Assembly (NCBI RefSeq): GCF_001673155.1
Contig: NZ_LZLE01000202.1
Location: 1-64,000 of the forward strand
Direction: 5' to 3'
DNA from: Mycobacterium sp. 1423905.2
GTDB taxonomy: Bacteria > Actinomycetota > Actinomycetes > Mycobacteriales > Mycobacteriaceae
Length of the DNA: 64,000 nt
Below, in pieces: positions 18,670 to 28,177 of the stretch. Under the pieces are notes generated by a model. That model had not been told where the DNA came from and searched no databases. It saw only the letters and a program-made list of their open reading frames with translations. Positions within the stretch are counted from its first letter, which is position 1. Every line of letters begins with the position of its first letter. The translations under genes were made by a program, and so were the position numbers.

Positions 18670-19683
18670 GTGCCTGAATTGTTGAACCGCCAGATCCTGC
18701 TGCGTCGTCGCCCCACCGGGCTGGTCGCCCCCGATGACACGGAATTGGTCACCACGCCAGCGCCCGAGCCCGCCGACGGGGAGGCGTTGCTGCGGACCAC
18801 CTATGTCGGCATCGACGCCGCCGCGCGCACCTGGCTGGACGACCAGCCCAGTTACCTTCCCCCGGTCGGCCTGGGCGAGGTTATCCGCGCGGCGGGGATC
18901 GGCGAGGTCGTCGCCTCCCGGTGTGATGCCTACGCGGTGGGCGACATCGTCACCACATTGACCGGATTCCAGGAGTACGTCCTCATCCGCGATGACGTGT
19001 TCAGCACGCCGATTCCCGGTGCGGACGATCAGCTGGCCATCATGTCGGTGTATGGACCGACCGGAGCCACCGCGTACTTCGGGATGACCGACATCGGCCG
19101 GCCGCAGCCCGGTGAGACGGTGGTGGTGTCGGCGGCCGCCGGCGCCACCGGGTCGGTGGCCGGACAGATCGCCAAGATCGCCGGTGCACGCGTGGTGGGC
19201 ATCGCGGGTGGTCCGCGCAAATGCCGAGCAGTGGTGGAAGATTTCGGCTTTGACGCGTGCATCGACTACAAGACCGGCGACCTGGCCGCCGCGCTCAAGG
19301 AGCATTGCCCCAAGCGGGTCGACGTCTACTTCGACAATGTCGGCGGCCCCATCCTGGACGCGGTGCTGGGCCGGCTGGCGCACAAGGCGCGGGTGGTGCT
19401 GTGCGGCGTCATCTCCAGCTACCTGACCGGCGAACATCCCGGACCGGCCAACTATGTGAATCTGCTCGCCAAAACAGCTCTGATGCAAGGGTTTAACGCG
19501 CTGGATCAATGGGGCCGCTTCGACGAAGCGTTCGCCAACCTGCGCCAATGGGAGTCCGACGGTCGGCTCAAGCACCGGCAGACCATCTTCGAGGGCATCG
19601 AATCCTGCGTCGACGCGCTCAACGGGTTGTTCACCGGCGCCAACATCGGCAAGACGCTGGTCAAGCTCAGCGAACCCAGCTGA
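18670..19683 (+). CDS. NADP-dependent MDR-family oxidoreductase (zinc-independent)
   Basis: A 337-residue medium-chain dehydrogenase/reductase close to the leukotriene B4 dehydrogenase/CurA-type enoyl reductases. Seen are an N-terminal GroES-like domain, the nucleotide-binding loop VVSAAAGATGSVAGQIAK (about 153-170) and the family segments GPTGATAYFGM and YFDNVGGPILDAVLG. The catalytic zinc Cys/His ligands are missing, as expected for this subgroup. It probably reduces an alpha,beta-unsaturated carbonyl with NADPH; the substrate is unknown. GTG start at 18670. I do not recall this gene between Rv0314c and Rv0315 in M. tuberculosis, so it may be a lineage-specific insertion. Confidence 0.85.
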   Translation: MPELLNRQILLRRRPTGLVAPDDTELVTTPAPEPADGEALLRTTYVGIDAAARTWLDDQPSYLPPVGLGEVIRAAGIGEVVASRCDAYAVGDIVTTLTGFQEYVLIRDDVFSTPIPGADDQLAIMSVYGPTGATAYFGMTDIGRPQPGETVVVSAAAGATGSVAGQIAKIAGARVVGIAGGPRKCRAVVEDFGFDACIDYKTGDLAAALKEHCPKRVDVYFDNVGGPILDAVLGRLAHKARVVLCGVISSYLTGEHPGPANYVNLLAKTALMQGFNALDQWGRFDEAFANLRQWESDGRLKHRQTIFEGIESCVDALNGLFTGANIGKTLVKLSEPS

Positions 19684-19698
19684 TATCGTCTGCTGCTT

Positions 19699-20547
19699 AT
19701 GCCGCAGATCGATCGTCGCCAGATGATCATGATGGCCGGATTCGGCGCGCTGGCGGCCGCCCTCCCGACGCCGCACGCGGGCGCCCATCCCGTCCCGGCC
19801 GCACCGGCTACCGGTGCCGCGGGCGGATTTCTGTGGCACGACGAGTTCGACGGCCCCGCGGGCTCGGCGCCCGACCCGTCGAAGTGGCAGGTCTCCAACT
19901 TCCGCACCCCAATCCGAAACCCCGTCGGATTCGACCGGCCCGAGTTCTGGGGCCAGTACCGCGACAACCGGCAGAACGTGTTCCTCGACGGCAAGTCCAA
20001 TCTGGTGTTGCGGGCCACCAAGGACGGCAACAACTACTTCGGCGGCCTGGTGCACGGGTTGTGGCGCGGCGGGGTGGGGACCACCTGGGAAGCGCGGGTC
20101 AAGTTCAACTGCCTGGCACCGGGCATGTGGCCGGCATGGTGGCTGTCCAACGACGACCCCGGGCGCAGCGGCGAAGTCGACCTCATCGAGTGGTACGGCA
20201 ACGGAACCTGGCCCTCGGGAACCACCGTCCACGCCAACCCCGACGGCACGGCGTTCGAGACCTGCCCGTTCGGTGTGGACAGCGGCTGGCACAACTGGCG
20301 CGTGCGCTGGGACCCGGCGGGCATGTACTTCTGGATGGACTACGCCGACGGCGCGCAGCCCTATTTCTCGGTTCCCGCGACCGGCATTGAAGACCTGAAC
20401 GAGCCCATCCGCGAATGGCCGTTCAACGACCCGGGCTACACCATGTTCCCGGTTCTCAATCTCGCGGTCGGTGGTTCGGGGGGCGGTGATCCTGCGACGG
20501 GCAGTTACCCGCAGGAGATGCTCGTCGACTGGGTGCGCGTCTTCTAA
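19699..20547 (+). CDS. Secreted GH16 family glucanase (Rv0315-like beta-1,3-glucanase)
   Basis: A 282-residue exported glycoside hydrolase family 16 protein. The N-terminus DRRQMIMMAGFGALAAALP looks like a Tat-type signal, with RR in the second and third positions of the cluster. The catalytic motif EVDLIEWYG (ExDxxE, about 155) contains nucleophile and acid/base residues. Flanking WPAWWLSN and the C-terminal VDWVRVF are family hallmarks. The M. tuberculosis homologue has been annotated as a beta-1,3-glucanase. It lies 15 bp after the oxidoreductase. Confidence 0.88.
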   Translation: MPQIDRRQMIMMAGFGALAAALPTPHAGAHPVPAAPATGAAGGFLWHDEFDGPAGSAPDPSKWQVSNFRTPIRNPVGFDRPEFWGQYRDNRQNVFLDGKSNLVLRATKDGNNYFGGLVHGLWRGGVGTTWEARVKFNCLAPGMWPAWWLSNDDPGRSGEVDLIEWYGNGTWPSGTTVHANPDGTAFETCPFGVDSGWHNWRVRWDPAGMYFWMDYADGAQPYFSVPATGIEDLNEPIREWPFNDPGYTMFPVLNLAVGGSGGGDPATGSYPQEMLVDWVRVF

Positions 20548-20559
20548 AGTCGGTCAACC

Positions 20560-21045
20560 GTGTCCGCTGACGGCCCTTCGCCCGAACAGATCGACGCTGT
20601 GCTGCGGGCGACCCGCGCAATGGTCGGCATCGCCGCGGCGTCCATCGCCGAAGTAGACGACACGGTCACCGTGCCGCAATTGCGGGTGCTGGTGATGGTG
20701 GACACCCGGGGGCCGCTCAACCTGGCCGGCGTCGCGGCCGGTTTGAATGTCAACCCGTCCAACGCCAGCCGCATCTGCGACCGCCTGATCAAGGCGGGCC
20801 TGCTCAACCGGCAAGAATCCGCCGACGATCGACGCAACATCACATTGACGCTCTCCCCGGCGGGGCGGCAATTGGTGGACAAGGTGATTGAGCATCGACG
20901 CACCGCCATCGTGCGGGTGCTCGGCGACATGGAGCCCGACGACCGAGAGGCGCTCAGGACGGCTTTCGACCGGTTCGCCAACGCTGCGGGCGAGCCGATG
21001 GCCACCGACGCGGCGACCATGATCTGGCCGGGCGAACCGTCATGA
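20560..21045 (+). CDS. MarR-family transcriptional regulator
   Basis: A 161-residue winged-helix regulator. The recognition region LAGVAAGLNVNPSNASRICDRL is followed by the wing SADDRRNITLTLSPAG, matching the MarR DNA-binding core. GTG start at 20560, 12 bp after the GH16 gene. The 3' end overlaps the muconolactone isomerase gene by 4 bp, so the regulator probably controls itself and that gene. The ligand is unknown. Confidence 0.85.
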   Translation: MSADGPSPEQIDAVLRATRAMVGIAAASIAEVDDTVTVPQLRVLVMVDTRGPLNLAGVAAGLNVNPSNASRICDRLIKAGLLNRQESADDRRNITLTLSPAGRQLVDKVIEHRRTAIVRVLGDMEPDDREALRTAFDRFANAAGEPMATDAATMIWPGEPS

Positions 21046-21659
21046 CCGAGTTCTTGGTGGTCATGAGCACTCAGGTGCCCGACGGCACCACCGAGGACGA
21101 GGTCGCCGAGGTGCGGGCGCGGGAGGCCGCGAACTCGCGCCGGCTCGCGGCGCAGGGGCATCTGCTGCGGTTGTGGCGCCCACCGCTGGAACCCGGCCAG
21201 TGGCGCACCCTCGGGTTGTTCGCCGCTGCCGACGCGGATCAACTCGAAGAGCTCCTGGCGGCGATGCCGCTGCGGATCTGGCGCACCGACGAGGTCACGC
21301 CGCTGGCCGACCACCCGAACGACCCCACCAGCGCGGGCATCCCGATCCGGCCGGGCCGAGGGCCGGAATTCCTGATCACCATGACGATCACGGTGCCGCC
21401 CGACACCCCCGACGACGTGGTGCAGGACACCACCCAGCGCGAGGCAGGGCGCGCCCGCGACCTGGCCGGGCGCGGGCACCTGGTGCGGCTGTGGGCGTTG
21501 CCTACGGGGCCGGACGGGCGGCGCAGCCTGGGCTTGTGGCGAGCTCGCGATCCTGGCGAACTCATGGCCATCCTGGAATCGCTACCGCTTTCCGGGTGGA
21601 TGACCATCGAGACGACGCCGCTGAGCCCGCATCCCAACGACCCGATCCGGCTGGGCTGA
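21042..21659 (+). CDS. Duplicated muconolactone delta-isomerase-like protein (Rv0316-like)
   Basis: A 205-residue protein made of two tandem muconolactone isomerase-like (ferredoxin fold) domains. The first runs MTEFLVVMSTQVPDGTTEDE ... HPNDP, the second EFLITMTITVPPDTPDD ... HPNDPIRLG. Both share the R-x2-A-x2-GHL(V/L)RLW segment. The classic enzyme isomerises muconolactone in the beta-ketoadipate pathway. No other pathway genes are nearby, so the true substrate may differ. Coupled to the MarR gene by a 4-bp overlap. Confidence 0.8.
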   Translation: MTEFLVVMSTQVPDGTTEDEVAEVRAREAANSRRLAAQGHLLRLWRPPLEPGQWRTLGLFAAADADQLEELLAAMPLRIWRTDEVTPLADHPNDPTSAGIPIRPGRGPEFLITMTITVPPDTPDDVVQDTTQREAGRARDLAGRGHLVRLWALPTGPDGRRSLGLWRARDPGELMAILESLPLSGWMTIETTPLSPHPNDPIRLG

Positions 21660-21662
21660 CCG

Positions 21663-21890
21663 TCAGTTGGTCAGGTACAGGTACCAGAGCCCGTCGTCGT
21701 GTTGCCGACAATCGAAGTGGGTGTAGGCCCCGTCGTTGTGGGTGATCTCGACGTGGGGGCCGTCGGCCTGACAGGCGCCCAACGTGGCGTAGTTGCCCTC
21801 CACCTGCACTTCGTCGGCGTTGGCGACCCCCACCCCGGCGGTCAGCAACCCGCCCAGTGCCAGCAACCCTGCCGCAATTACCGTCCTCAC
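21663..21890 (-). CDS. Small exported protein of unknown function
   Basis: A 75-residue protein with a clear Sec signal peptide (MRTVIAAGLLALGGLLTAGV, cleavage after VANA). The mature domain of about 50 residues has two Cys (GACQADG and DCRQHD) that could form a disulfide. Small secreted mycobacterial proteins of this kind are common and uncharacterised. It is convergent with the isomerase gene (3-bp gap), and a GGAGAC-like site precedes its ATG. Confidence 0.7.
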   Translation of the reverse strand: MRTVIAAGLLALGGLLTAGVGVANADEVQVEGNYATLGACQADGPHVEITHNDGAYTHFDCRQHDDGLWYLYLTN

Positions 21891-21964
21891 CTGCGTCTCC
21901 TTTCGTTGGCGACGAAATGCCCAAGTCCTCGCTGAGATAAACCCATCGAACGTATGATCGAACG

Positions 21965-22270
21965 ATGGGCGAGCTCGCCGCGATCGGTTACAACGGGCAG
22001 CCGGTGCGCGGGCCGTTTCGCCTGGTGCGCCCGCCGATCCCGGTGCTGGTCGACCTGACCGTGCTCTTCCCGCGTGAGCCGCACCGAACGGGTCGGTACC
22101 AGCCCAACGGTCTGCAGCTGCACAAGGTCGTCGAGGGCCGGTTGAGTTGCTGGGGAATCTGCGAACAAGGTGATTGGTGGGGTCTGGTGACCTATCCGGT
22201 GCAGTTCGGCGCCAAGCGGAAAACCGTCACCCATTGGGTTCCAGCCTGGACGCTGCGCCGAAAACGCTAG
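21965..22270 (+). CDS. Conserved hypothetical mycobacterial protein
   Basis: A 101-residue basic, tryptophan-rich soluble protein (SCWGICEQGDWWGLVTYPV). It has no signal peptide or membrane segment, and I cannot name the family. It lies between the divergent exported protein gene and the PAP2-lipid kinase gene 41 bp downstream on the same strand. Confidence 0.6.
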   Translation: MGELAAIGYNGQPVRGPFRLVRPPIPVLVDLTVLFPREPHRTGRYQPNGLQLHKVVEGRLSCWGICEQGDWWGLVTYPVQFGAKRKTVTHWVPAWTLRRKR

Positions 22271-22311
22271 TCGCCGTCGCCCGGGCAGCCGGGGCCCTTA
22301 GGGTGGTGCGG

Positions 22312-23802
22312 GTGAATCGTCGGCCGTGGCAGCGTGCGCGCAGCATCAAACAGATCACGCGGGGCCTTGGGGCCCTGGACCGCGAGCTCTTCGAGGCGAT
22401 CGCCGAGACGCCCACCCCGCTGCTCGACCGGGTGATGCCCCCGCTGACGCGCGCGGCCGACCATTCCAAGCTGTGGTTCGTCTTTGCCGGGCTGTTGTTC
22501 GCCTCGCGGAACAAGTCCGCGCAACGCGGCGCCGTTCGCGGCGTCGCCACCCTCGCGGTGACCAGTTTGTTCGCCAATCAGGTCGCCAAGCGGGTGCGCC
22601 CGCGAGCCCGGCCGCTCTACGACACCGTCCCGCTGATCCGACAGGTGCGTCGCCGGCCGACGTCGAATTCCTTCCCGTCCGGACACTCCGCCAGCGCCGC
22701 CGCGTTCGCCGTCGGCGTCGGGCTGGAGAACCCACCAATCGGGTTCGGGCTGGCGTTGCTGGCGGGCCTGGTCGGCCTGTCCCGGGTGGCGGTCGGGGCG
22801 CACTACCCCGGCGACGTGCTGGCCGGCTTCGGCCTCGGTGCGGGAGTCGCGGTGCTGGGCGGCCGGCTGGTGCCGCCGGTGGTGGAGACGCAATTGCCGA
22901 AAACCGAGCCGCTGTGGGTCGATTCGCCCGAACGGCCCGACGGCTCCGGGGTGGTGCTGGTGGTCAACCCGGCCTCGGGCAGCGGCACCGGCGCCCGGGT
23001 CGCCGACGAGGTGCGCGCCGAACTGCCCCGAGCCGAAATCATCGAACTGGGTGAGGACGACGAGCCGTTGGACGTCCTGCGCAGCGCCGCCCAACGTGCC
23101 GAAGTGCTCGGGGTGGCCGGTGGCGACGGCACGGTATCGACGGCGGCGGCCGTCGCGATCGACGCGGGCCTGCCCTTGGCGGTCTTCCCGGCGGGCACGT
23201 TCAACCACTTCGCCAAAGACATCGGCTGCGACACCGTCGCCAAGACCATCAAGGCGATCCGGCGCGGCACGGTGTCGTGTGTGGATCTGGTGTGCCTCAA
23301 TGAGAGTCGCATGGTCGTCAACACGGCCAGCATCGGCGCCTACCCGTTGTTCGTGCAGAAACGCGAAAAGCTCGAGAAGCGGATCGGCAAACCGCTGGCC
23401 GGCCTGTACGCGATGCTGCAGACGCTGCGGCACGACCAGCCGGTGCGAATCACCTACGACAACAAGACCTTACAGACGTCGCTGTTCTTCGTCGGGAATT
23501 CGCTTTATCTGCCAACGGGTTTCGCGCCGTCTCGGCGCACCCGCATGGACGACGGCCTGATCGATGTGCGGATCTTGGAGACGGGTCGCCGGTTGGCGCG
23601 CACCAGGATCGTGGCGGCGTTGATGTTCGGCCGGCTGGAGCGCAGCCCGCTGTACCACGAGATGCAGGTGCCGCAGTTCACCTTCAAGGTCGTCGACGCG
23701 CCGACGGTGATCGCCCGCGACGGCGAGGTCGGCGAGGAATATGACCAGGCCACGTTCGCTGCGATGTACCGGGCGTTGTCGGTGTACCGTCCGCGGGCCT
23801 GA
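22312..23802 (+). CDS. PAP2 phosphatase-diacylglycerol kinase fusion protein
   Basis: A 496-residue fusion, starting at GTG 22312 (VNRRPWQRARS). The N-terminal 215 residues are a membrane PAP2 domain with motifs KRVRPRARP, SFPSGHSA and SRVAVGAHYPGD. The C-terminal 290 residues form a diacylglycerol kinase-like catalytic domain with VLVVNPASGSG, the GGDGT nucleotide loop in GVAGGDGTVS, and FPAGTFNHFAKD. One polypeptide can thus both phosphorylate and dephosphorylate lipids or polyprenols. It is a known actinobacterial architecture, probably in envelope lipid recycling. It is convergent with the xylulokinase gene (3-bp gap). Confidence 0.88.
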   Translation: MNRRPWQRARSIKQITRGLGALDRELFEAIAETPTPLLDRVMPPLTRAADHSKLWFVFAGLLFASRNKSAQRGAVRGVATLAVTSLFANQVAKRVRPRARPLYDTVPLIRQVRRRPTSNSFPSGHSASAAAFAVGVGLENPPIGFGLALLAGLVGLSRVAVGAHYPGDVLAGFGLGAGVAVLGGRLVPPVVETQLPKTEPLWVDSPERPDGSGVVLVVNPASGSGTGARVADEVRAELPRAEIIELGEDDEPLDVLRSAAQRAEVLGVAGGDGTVSTAAAVAIDAGLPLAVFPAGTFNHFAKDIGCDTVAKTIKAIRRGTVSCVDLVCLNESRMVVNTASIGAYPLFVQKREKLEKRIGKPLAGLYAMLQTLRHDQPVRITYDNKTLQTSLFFVGNSLYLPTGFAPSRRTRMDDGLIDVRILETGRRLARTRIVAALMFGRLERSPLYHEMQVPQFTFKVVDAPTVIARDGEVGEEYDQATFAAMYRALSVYRPRA

Positions 23803-23805
23803 CCC

Positions 23806-25197
23806 TCAGTTGCCCTCGGTCAAGTAACGCACTTCGGCGTAGCGCTGCCAGACGGCCGGGGCCGGGTCGGCGGTGTATTCGTCGGTCGCCGGGGGCTGCC
23901 AAGGTGGCGGGTGCGGCGATCGGGCCAGTGCCCACGCGGCTTGGCGCGCCGCGCCCAATGCGACGTATTCGGCTGGGGTGGGCACCGACACCGGCATGCC
24001 GAACACTGTCGGGGCTATTCGGCGCACGGCCGCAGACTGGGCGCCACCGCCGATCAGCAGGATTCGGCGCACCACGACGCCGTGAGTGGTGAGTTGGGCC
24101 AGCCCGTCGGCCAGCGCGCACAGCAGGCCTTCCACCGCGGCGCGGGCCAGGTTCTGCGGTGTGGCGTTGGCTAGACGCAGGCCGTGTAACGCCCCGGAGG
24201 CGTTGGGGCGGTTGGGAGTTCGTTCGCCTTCCAGGTACGGCACCAGGACCAGGCCGGCGGCGCCCGGCGCTGCCGCAAGGGCGAGCGTGGACAATTCGTC
24301 ATGGTCGACCCGCAGCATGGTCGCGGCGGCATCCAGCACGCGGGCGGCGTTGAGCGTGCAGACCAGCGGCAGGTAGCGGCCGGTGCCGTCGGCGAATCCG
24401 GCGACGAACCCGGCTTCGTCGCGAATCGGGTCGGCGACCACGGCGGCCACCACACCCGAGGTCCCTATCGAGACGATCACGTCACCCTCTGCGGCGCCCA
24501 GCCCGAGCGCCGCGGCGGCGTTGTCGCCCAGTCCGGCACCGAAAGTCGTCGACCCCGCCGTGATTGGGTCCGACGGGCCGAGAACTTCCGGCAGGTGCGG
24601 TCGGCGTCCCCGCATGCCCAGCTCGAGTAAGTCGAGGCGGTAGTTGCCGGTTGCGGCGTCGTAGTAGCCGGTGCCACTGGCATCGCTGCGGTCGGTGGTC
24701 AGGGCCGCGATGTCGGCGTCACCGCGCAGCCGCCAGGTGAGCCAGTCGTGCGGCAGGCAGACGGCCGCCGTCTGGTCGGCGTGCTCAGGCTCATGGTCGG
24801 CGAGCCAACGCAACTTGGCCACCGTGACGGCGGCCAGCGGCACCACACCGACGGCTTGTGCCCAGGCGCGGGCTCCGCCGAACTCCTCGACCAGGGCGCG
24901 GGCCGCGTCGGCCGATCGGACATCGTTCCAGAGCAGCGCGGGCCGGACCACTTGACCGGCCGTGTCGAGGCACACCATGCCGTGCTGCTGCGCGCCGACG
25001 GCGACCGCGGCGACGTCGTCGAGTCCGCCCGCGGCGACGATCGCGCCGCTCGTGGCGGATTCCCAAGCGTGCGGGTCGATTTCGGTGCCGCCGGGGTGAG
25101 GGGCACGCCCGGTACGTACCACCGCGCCGGTGTCGGCGTCACAGATGAGCACCTTGCAGGACTGGGTGGAGGAGTCGATGCCGGCGACCAGCGTCAC
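23806..25197 (-). CDS. xylB: Xylulokinase (FGGY carbohydrate kinase)
   Basis: A 463-residue FGGY-family kinase that phosphorylates D-xylulose at O5. It has the N-terminal ATPase start [13 protein letters not shown], the MVCLD and LLWNDVRS substrate region, the catalytic Asp in [12 protein letters not shown], and the C-terminal [17 protein letters not shown] and LLIGGGAQS segments. It is complete. The 5' end overlaps the stop of the upstream polyol dehydrogenase gene by 4 bp. Dehydrogenase then kinase gives a route from a sugar alcohol through a ketose to its phosphate. Confidence 0.88.
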   Translation of the reverse strand: MTLVAGIDSSTQSCKVLICDADTGAVVRTGRAPHPGGTEIDPHAWESATSGAIVAAGGLDDVAAVAVGAQQHGMVCLDTAGQVVRPALLWNDVRSADAARALVEEFGGARAWAQAVGVVPLAAVTVAKLRWLADHEPEHADQTAAVCLPHDWLTWRLRGDADIAALTTDRSDASGTGYYDAATGNYRLDLLELGMRGRRPHLPEVLGPSDPITAGSTTFGAGLGDNAAAALGLGAAEGDVIVSIGTSGVVAAVVADPIRDEAGFVAGFADGTGRYLPLVCTLNAARVLDAAATMLRVDHDELSTLALAAAPGAAGLVLVPYLEGERTPNRPNASGALHGLRLANATPQNLARAAVEGLLCALADGLAQLTTHGVVVRRILLIGGGAQSAAVRRIAPTVFGMPVSVPTPAEYVALGAARQAAWALARSPHPPPWQPPATDEYTADPAPAVWQRYAEVRYLTEGN

Positions 25198-26618
25198 GGC
25201 TGTTCCTCGAGAAGTGCGCGCAGCGTGGCTCGGGCACCGGCGCGGTGCAGTAAGTCGAGCGTCTCGAGATAGGGCGCCACGAAGCGGGGTTGGTCGACGA
25301 GGTCACCGAAGATGGACCGGTTCGCCAGGAACGCGGTCGGGTTGTCGCGCTGGGAGCGCGCAATCGGGATCAGCGCCTCGGCCTGCTCGTCCACCACGTC
25401 GATCGGATCGCCGTGCTCGTCGATGCCCTCGGCGTAGCGCGCCCAACTGGCGACTATCGCCGCCGAGAACCGGACCGGGCCGTCCGACCGTAGATTGTCG
25501 TGAACCACTGGTAGCAACCACTTCACGATGCGGTTGGAAGAGTCGGCACACAACCGGGCGACGGTGTCGCGGACATACGGGTTGGTGAAGCGGCCCAACA
25601 GACCGTCCCGGAACTCGGCCAGACCCGGTACCGGCTTGAGAGTCGGCGCGGCCTCCAAATCCAGGTAACGGCGCAGGAATTCGGCGATGGCCGGGTCCTG
25701 GGCGGCCTCGTGCACCAAGCGGTACCCGGCCAGGTACGCGAAGTAGCACAGGCCCTGGTGGCTGCCGTTGAGCAGTCGCAACTTCATCCGCTCGTAGGGC
25801 GATACGTCGTCGACCACGCGCACCCCCGCCTCATCCAGCGGCGGACGGCCGTCGGCGAAATCGTCTTCCAGTGCCCACATGACGAACGGCTCGGTGATCA
25901 CCGGCCAGGCATCGTCGATGTGGTGTGTCGAGGCCAGGTGCTCGATCACCTGCGCGGTGGTGACCGGGGTGATCCGGTCGACCATCGAACTGGGGAACTT
26001 GACTCGATCTTGGATCCACTGCGCCGCTTGCGGATTCACTCGCTCGGCATAGGAGACGAACGCTCGCCGCGCCACCTGGCCGTTGGCGACGATGTTGTCG
26101 CACGACATGATCGTCGGAGCGGGAAGACCTCGTTCGCGCCGCCGGTTCATCGCTGCGGTCACCAGCGGGAACACCGGACTCAACGGCGGTTGGTAGCCGC
26201 CCTCGGTGATGGTCAGGGAGATGATCCGGGTGCTCGGCGTGGCGAGCAGTTCGATCACCGCCTCCGGGTCGTCGGGCGCATAGCGGAAGTCGACGATAGA
26301 GCCGATGACGCGCGGTTCCTCGGTGCCGTCGGGATGTTTGACGATCAGCGTGTAGAGGTGGTCCTGGCGATCCAGGGCCGCACGCATGCGCTTGTTGTCG
26401 GGCAGGACGCCGATACCGCAGATTCCCCAATCGAGGGCCAGGCCGTTGTTCATCAGGTGGTCGAGGTAGTACGCCTGATGCGAGCGATGGAAATTGCCGA
26501 CGCCGAAATGCACGATGCCGACGGTGACGCGCTCGCGGTCATAACGCGGAACCGGAACCGAGAGGTCACCCAGAATTCCCCGGTTGAGCCGCACCGGTTT
26601 GCCGCCTCGTAGGGTCAT
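25194..26618 (-). CDS. Mannitol/polyol 2-dehydrogenase family protein
   Basis: A 474-residue long-chain polyol dehydrogenase of the mannitol 2-dehydrogenase/UxaB family. The nucleotide-binding stretch [21 protein letters not shown] is near the N-terminus. The catalytic signature [18 protein letters not shown] (about 276) contains the Lys/Asn/His pattern, and SCDNIVANG is conserved. The enzyme oxidises D-mannitol or D-arabinitol to the ketose with NAD. It is coupled to xylulokinase, whose product suggests that arabinitol or xylitol is the physiological substrate. No transporter genes are adjacent. Confidence 0.87.
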   Translation of the reverse strand: MTLRGGKPVRLNRGILGDLSVPVPRYDRERVTVGIVHFGVGNFHRSHQAYYLDHLMNNGLALDWGICGIGVLPDNKRMRAALDRQDHLYTLIVKHPDGTEEPRVIGSIVDFRYAPDDPEAVIELLATPSTRIISLTITEGGYQPPLSPVFPLVTAAMNRRRERGLPAPTIMSCDNIVANGQVARRAFVSYAERVNPQAAQWIQDRVKFPSSMVDRITPVTTAQVIEHLASTHHIDDAWPVITEPFVMWALEDDFADGRPPLDEAGVRVVDDVSPYERMKLRLLNGSHQGLCYFAYLAGYRLVHEAAQDPAIAEFLRRYLDLEAAPTLKPVPGLAEFRDGLLGRFTNPYVRDTVARLCADSSNRIVKWLLPVVHDNLRSDGPVRFSAAIVASWARYAEGIDEHGDPIDVVDEQAEALIPIARSQRDNPTAFLANRSIFGDLVDQPRFVAPYLETLDLLHRAGARATLRALLEEQP

Positions 26619-26720
26619 ACCGCGACGATTCTCGCAATCTTTACAACAAAAGGTTTGGCGAAGAGTAATTTAGGGAACTGCCTGCGTGGTTTTCATCGAT
26701 AGCTAAGGGAAGGACCCCCC

Positions 26721-27029
26721 GTGAAACTGAGCCTGCAAATCGTTGCCCCCGCCCTGGCCGCGTTGGCCACGGGCGCTGTGGTCTGTGCGCCCGGCGCGTC
26801 GGCCGACCCCAATAGTTTCCTCGATGAGTTGCGCACCAACAATGCTCAACCGCCCAACATGACGCCGGCGCAGGTCATCAATGCCGGCTACCAGACGTGC
26901 GGCGACATCCGGGGCGGTACCTCCATCCTCGACGAGATGAGCAAGGTCGAGCAGCGGTACCACTTCAGTCAGGGCACGTTGTTCGTCAGCGCCGCGACGA
27001 CCAACCTGTGTCCCGACGCTCCGCACTAG
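26721..27029 (+). CDS. DUF732 exported protein
   Basis: A 102-residue exported mycobacterial DUF732 protein. The signal peptide is MKLSLQIVAPALAALATGAV with cleavage after GASA, and the mature part starts DPNSFLDELRTNN. Two Cys in the mature part (QTCGDIRGG and LCPDAPH) probably form the disulfide typical of the family. GTG start at 26721, with a purine-rich AAGGGAAGGA upstream. Function is unknown. A divergent gap of about 100 bp separates it from the polyol dehydrogenase operon. Confidence 0.82.
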   Translation: MKLSLQIVAPALAALATGAVVCAPGASADPNSFLDELRTNNAQPPNMTPAQVINAGYQTCGDIRGGTSILDEMSKVEQRYHFSQGTLFVSAATTNLCPDAPH

Positions 27030-27033
27030 CCGC

Positions 27034-28113
27034 TCAGGGATTGCGCACGCAGTCGTAGGTGAGGTTGATGTCGGGGCCCAGTTCGACGACTTCGAACTGG
27101 TCGACGCCGATATTGCTGAACGACGCCGGGCTGATTCCGAGGTTTGACCACTTCGCGGTGCTCGTCCGGTCGTCGGCGAAGGTCAGGGGGATTTCGCCGC
27201 CGTCGGACAGCAGCATGCCGTAGGTCTTGAGCGCCTTGATGATCACCTTTTCCGACGTGGAGTATTTCGACTCGTCGAAGTCGGCCTTGAGCCGGAATCG
27301 CACACCGTACGGCGGGGCGTTCGGGTCGGAGTTCTGCGGGCCACCGGCGTGGGTCGCCGGACGCACGTAAACGCCTTCCTTCATGTGGCTGTTGGGCAGG
27401 ATGAAGCGCAGCGGGTGGTTCACGGCGCCCGCCGCAACCTCGTCCGCGGTCGGCAGCAGCGCGGCGATCGGGAATCCGGCGGCGTCGGCGCTGGTGCACT
27501 GATCGCCCCGCAGCGTCGCGGGATAGGCCTTGCGCAGGTCCCACACGAAAAAGCCTTGCGCGGCAATGGAATCGCCCTTCTTCGAGCCTTGGTAGATTTC
27601 GTAGAGTTTGTGCTCGTCGCGCTCGACGACGAGCAGGTGACAGTCACCCTGTCCTTCGGTGTTGCCGGACGGGTCGCACGTCAGGTCCTTCGAACCCTCG
27701 ATGTAGGCGTTGGCCGGCACCGGCATGCGGGCTGGGACGCGGTCGCAGTCCGGGCCGTTGAAACAGTATTCGTCGGCGCCGACGACTTGCATGCGCGGTG
27801 TGTGGCCGTCGGCGTAGAAGACGGGTATGGAGAAGTCGATTTGGAAAGCGTTGCCGTTGCCCCAGCCGCCCGCGGTGGTGAGCGCCTGGATGATCGCTTC
27901 GCTGCGTTGCGCGACGGGTGAACCGCTGACGTTGCCGCTGAACGGCTCGGCCACTTCGAACAACGCTCCCGGCGCGGCCGCGGTCGGCCCCGTGCTCGGT
28001 TTTGCGCTGCCGGTGCCTCCCGACTTGCTGGTAGCGCCACTGTGGCAGCTGGTGCACACGATGACGACGGTGCAGAGTGTGACGACTACTTTGCTGATAC
28101 CGCGGCGTAGCAT
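27034..28113 (-). CDS. Putative lipoprotein of unknown function
   Basis: A 359-residue exported protein. The N-terminus MLRRGISKVVVTLCTVVIVC ends in VIVCTSC, where one of the Cys could be the lipidation site, though the match to the lipobox (L-[AS]-[GA]-C) is imperfect. A Thr/Ser/Gly-rich linker precedes a globular domain with paired Cys (YCFNGPDCDRVPAR and LTCDPSGNTEGQGDCHLLV). It lies 64 bp downstream of the sucrase/ferredoxin-like gene on the same strand and may belong to that operon. I do not recognise the family. Confidence 0.65.
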   Translation of the reverse strand: MLRRGISKVVVTLCTVVIVCTSCHSGATSKSGGTGSAKPSTGPTAAAPGALFEVAEPFSGNVSGSPVAQRSEAIIQALTTAGGWGNGNAFQIDFSIPVFYADGHTPRMQVVGADEYCFNGPDCDRVPARMPVPANAYIEGSKDLTCDPSGNTEGQGDCHLLVVERDEHKLYEIYQGSKKGDSIAAQGFFVWDLRKAYPATLRGDQCTSADAAGFPIAALLPTADEVAAGAVNHPLRFILPNSHMKEGVYVRPATHAGGPQNSDPNAPPYGVRFRLKADFDESKYSTSEKVIIKALKTYGMLLSDGGEIPLTFADDRTSTAKWSNLGISPASFSNIGVDQFEVVELGPDINLTYDCVRNP

Positions 28114-28177
28114 GCGCGCAGATTAGCTGGAAGAGGCGGCGCCGCTACCCGGAATTCGTCGGATTCATATTTCGCGG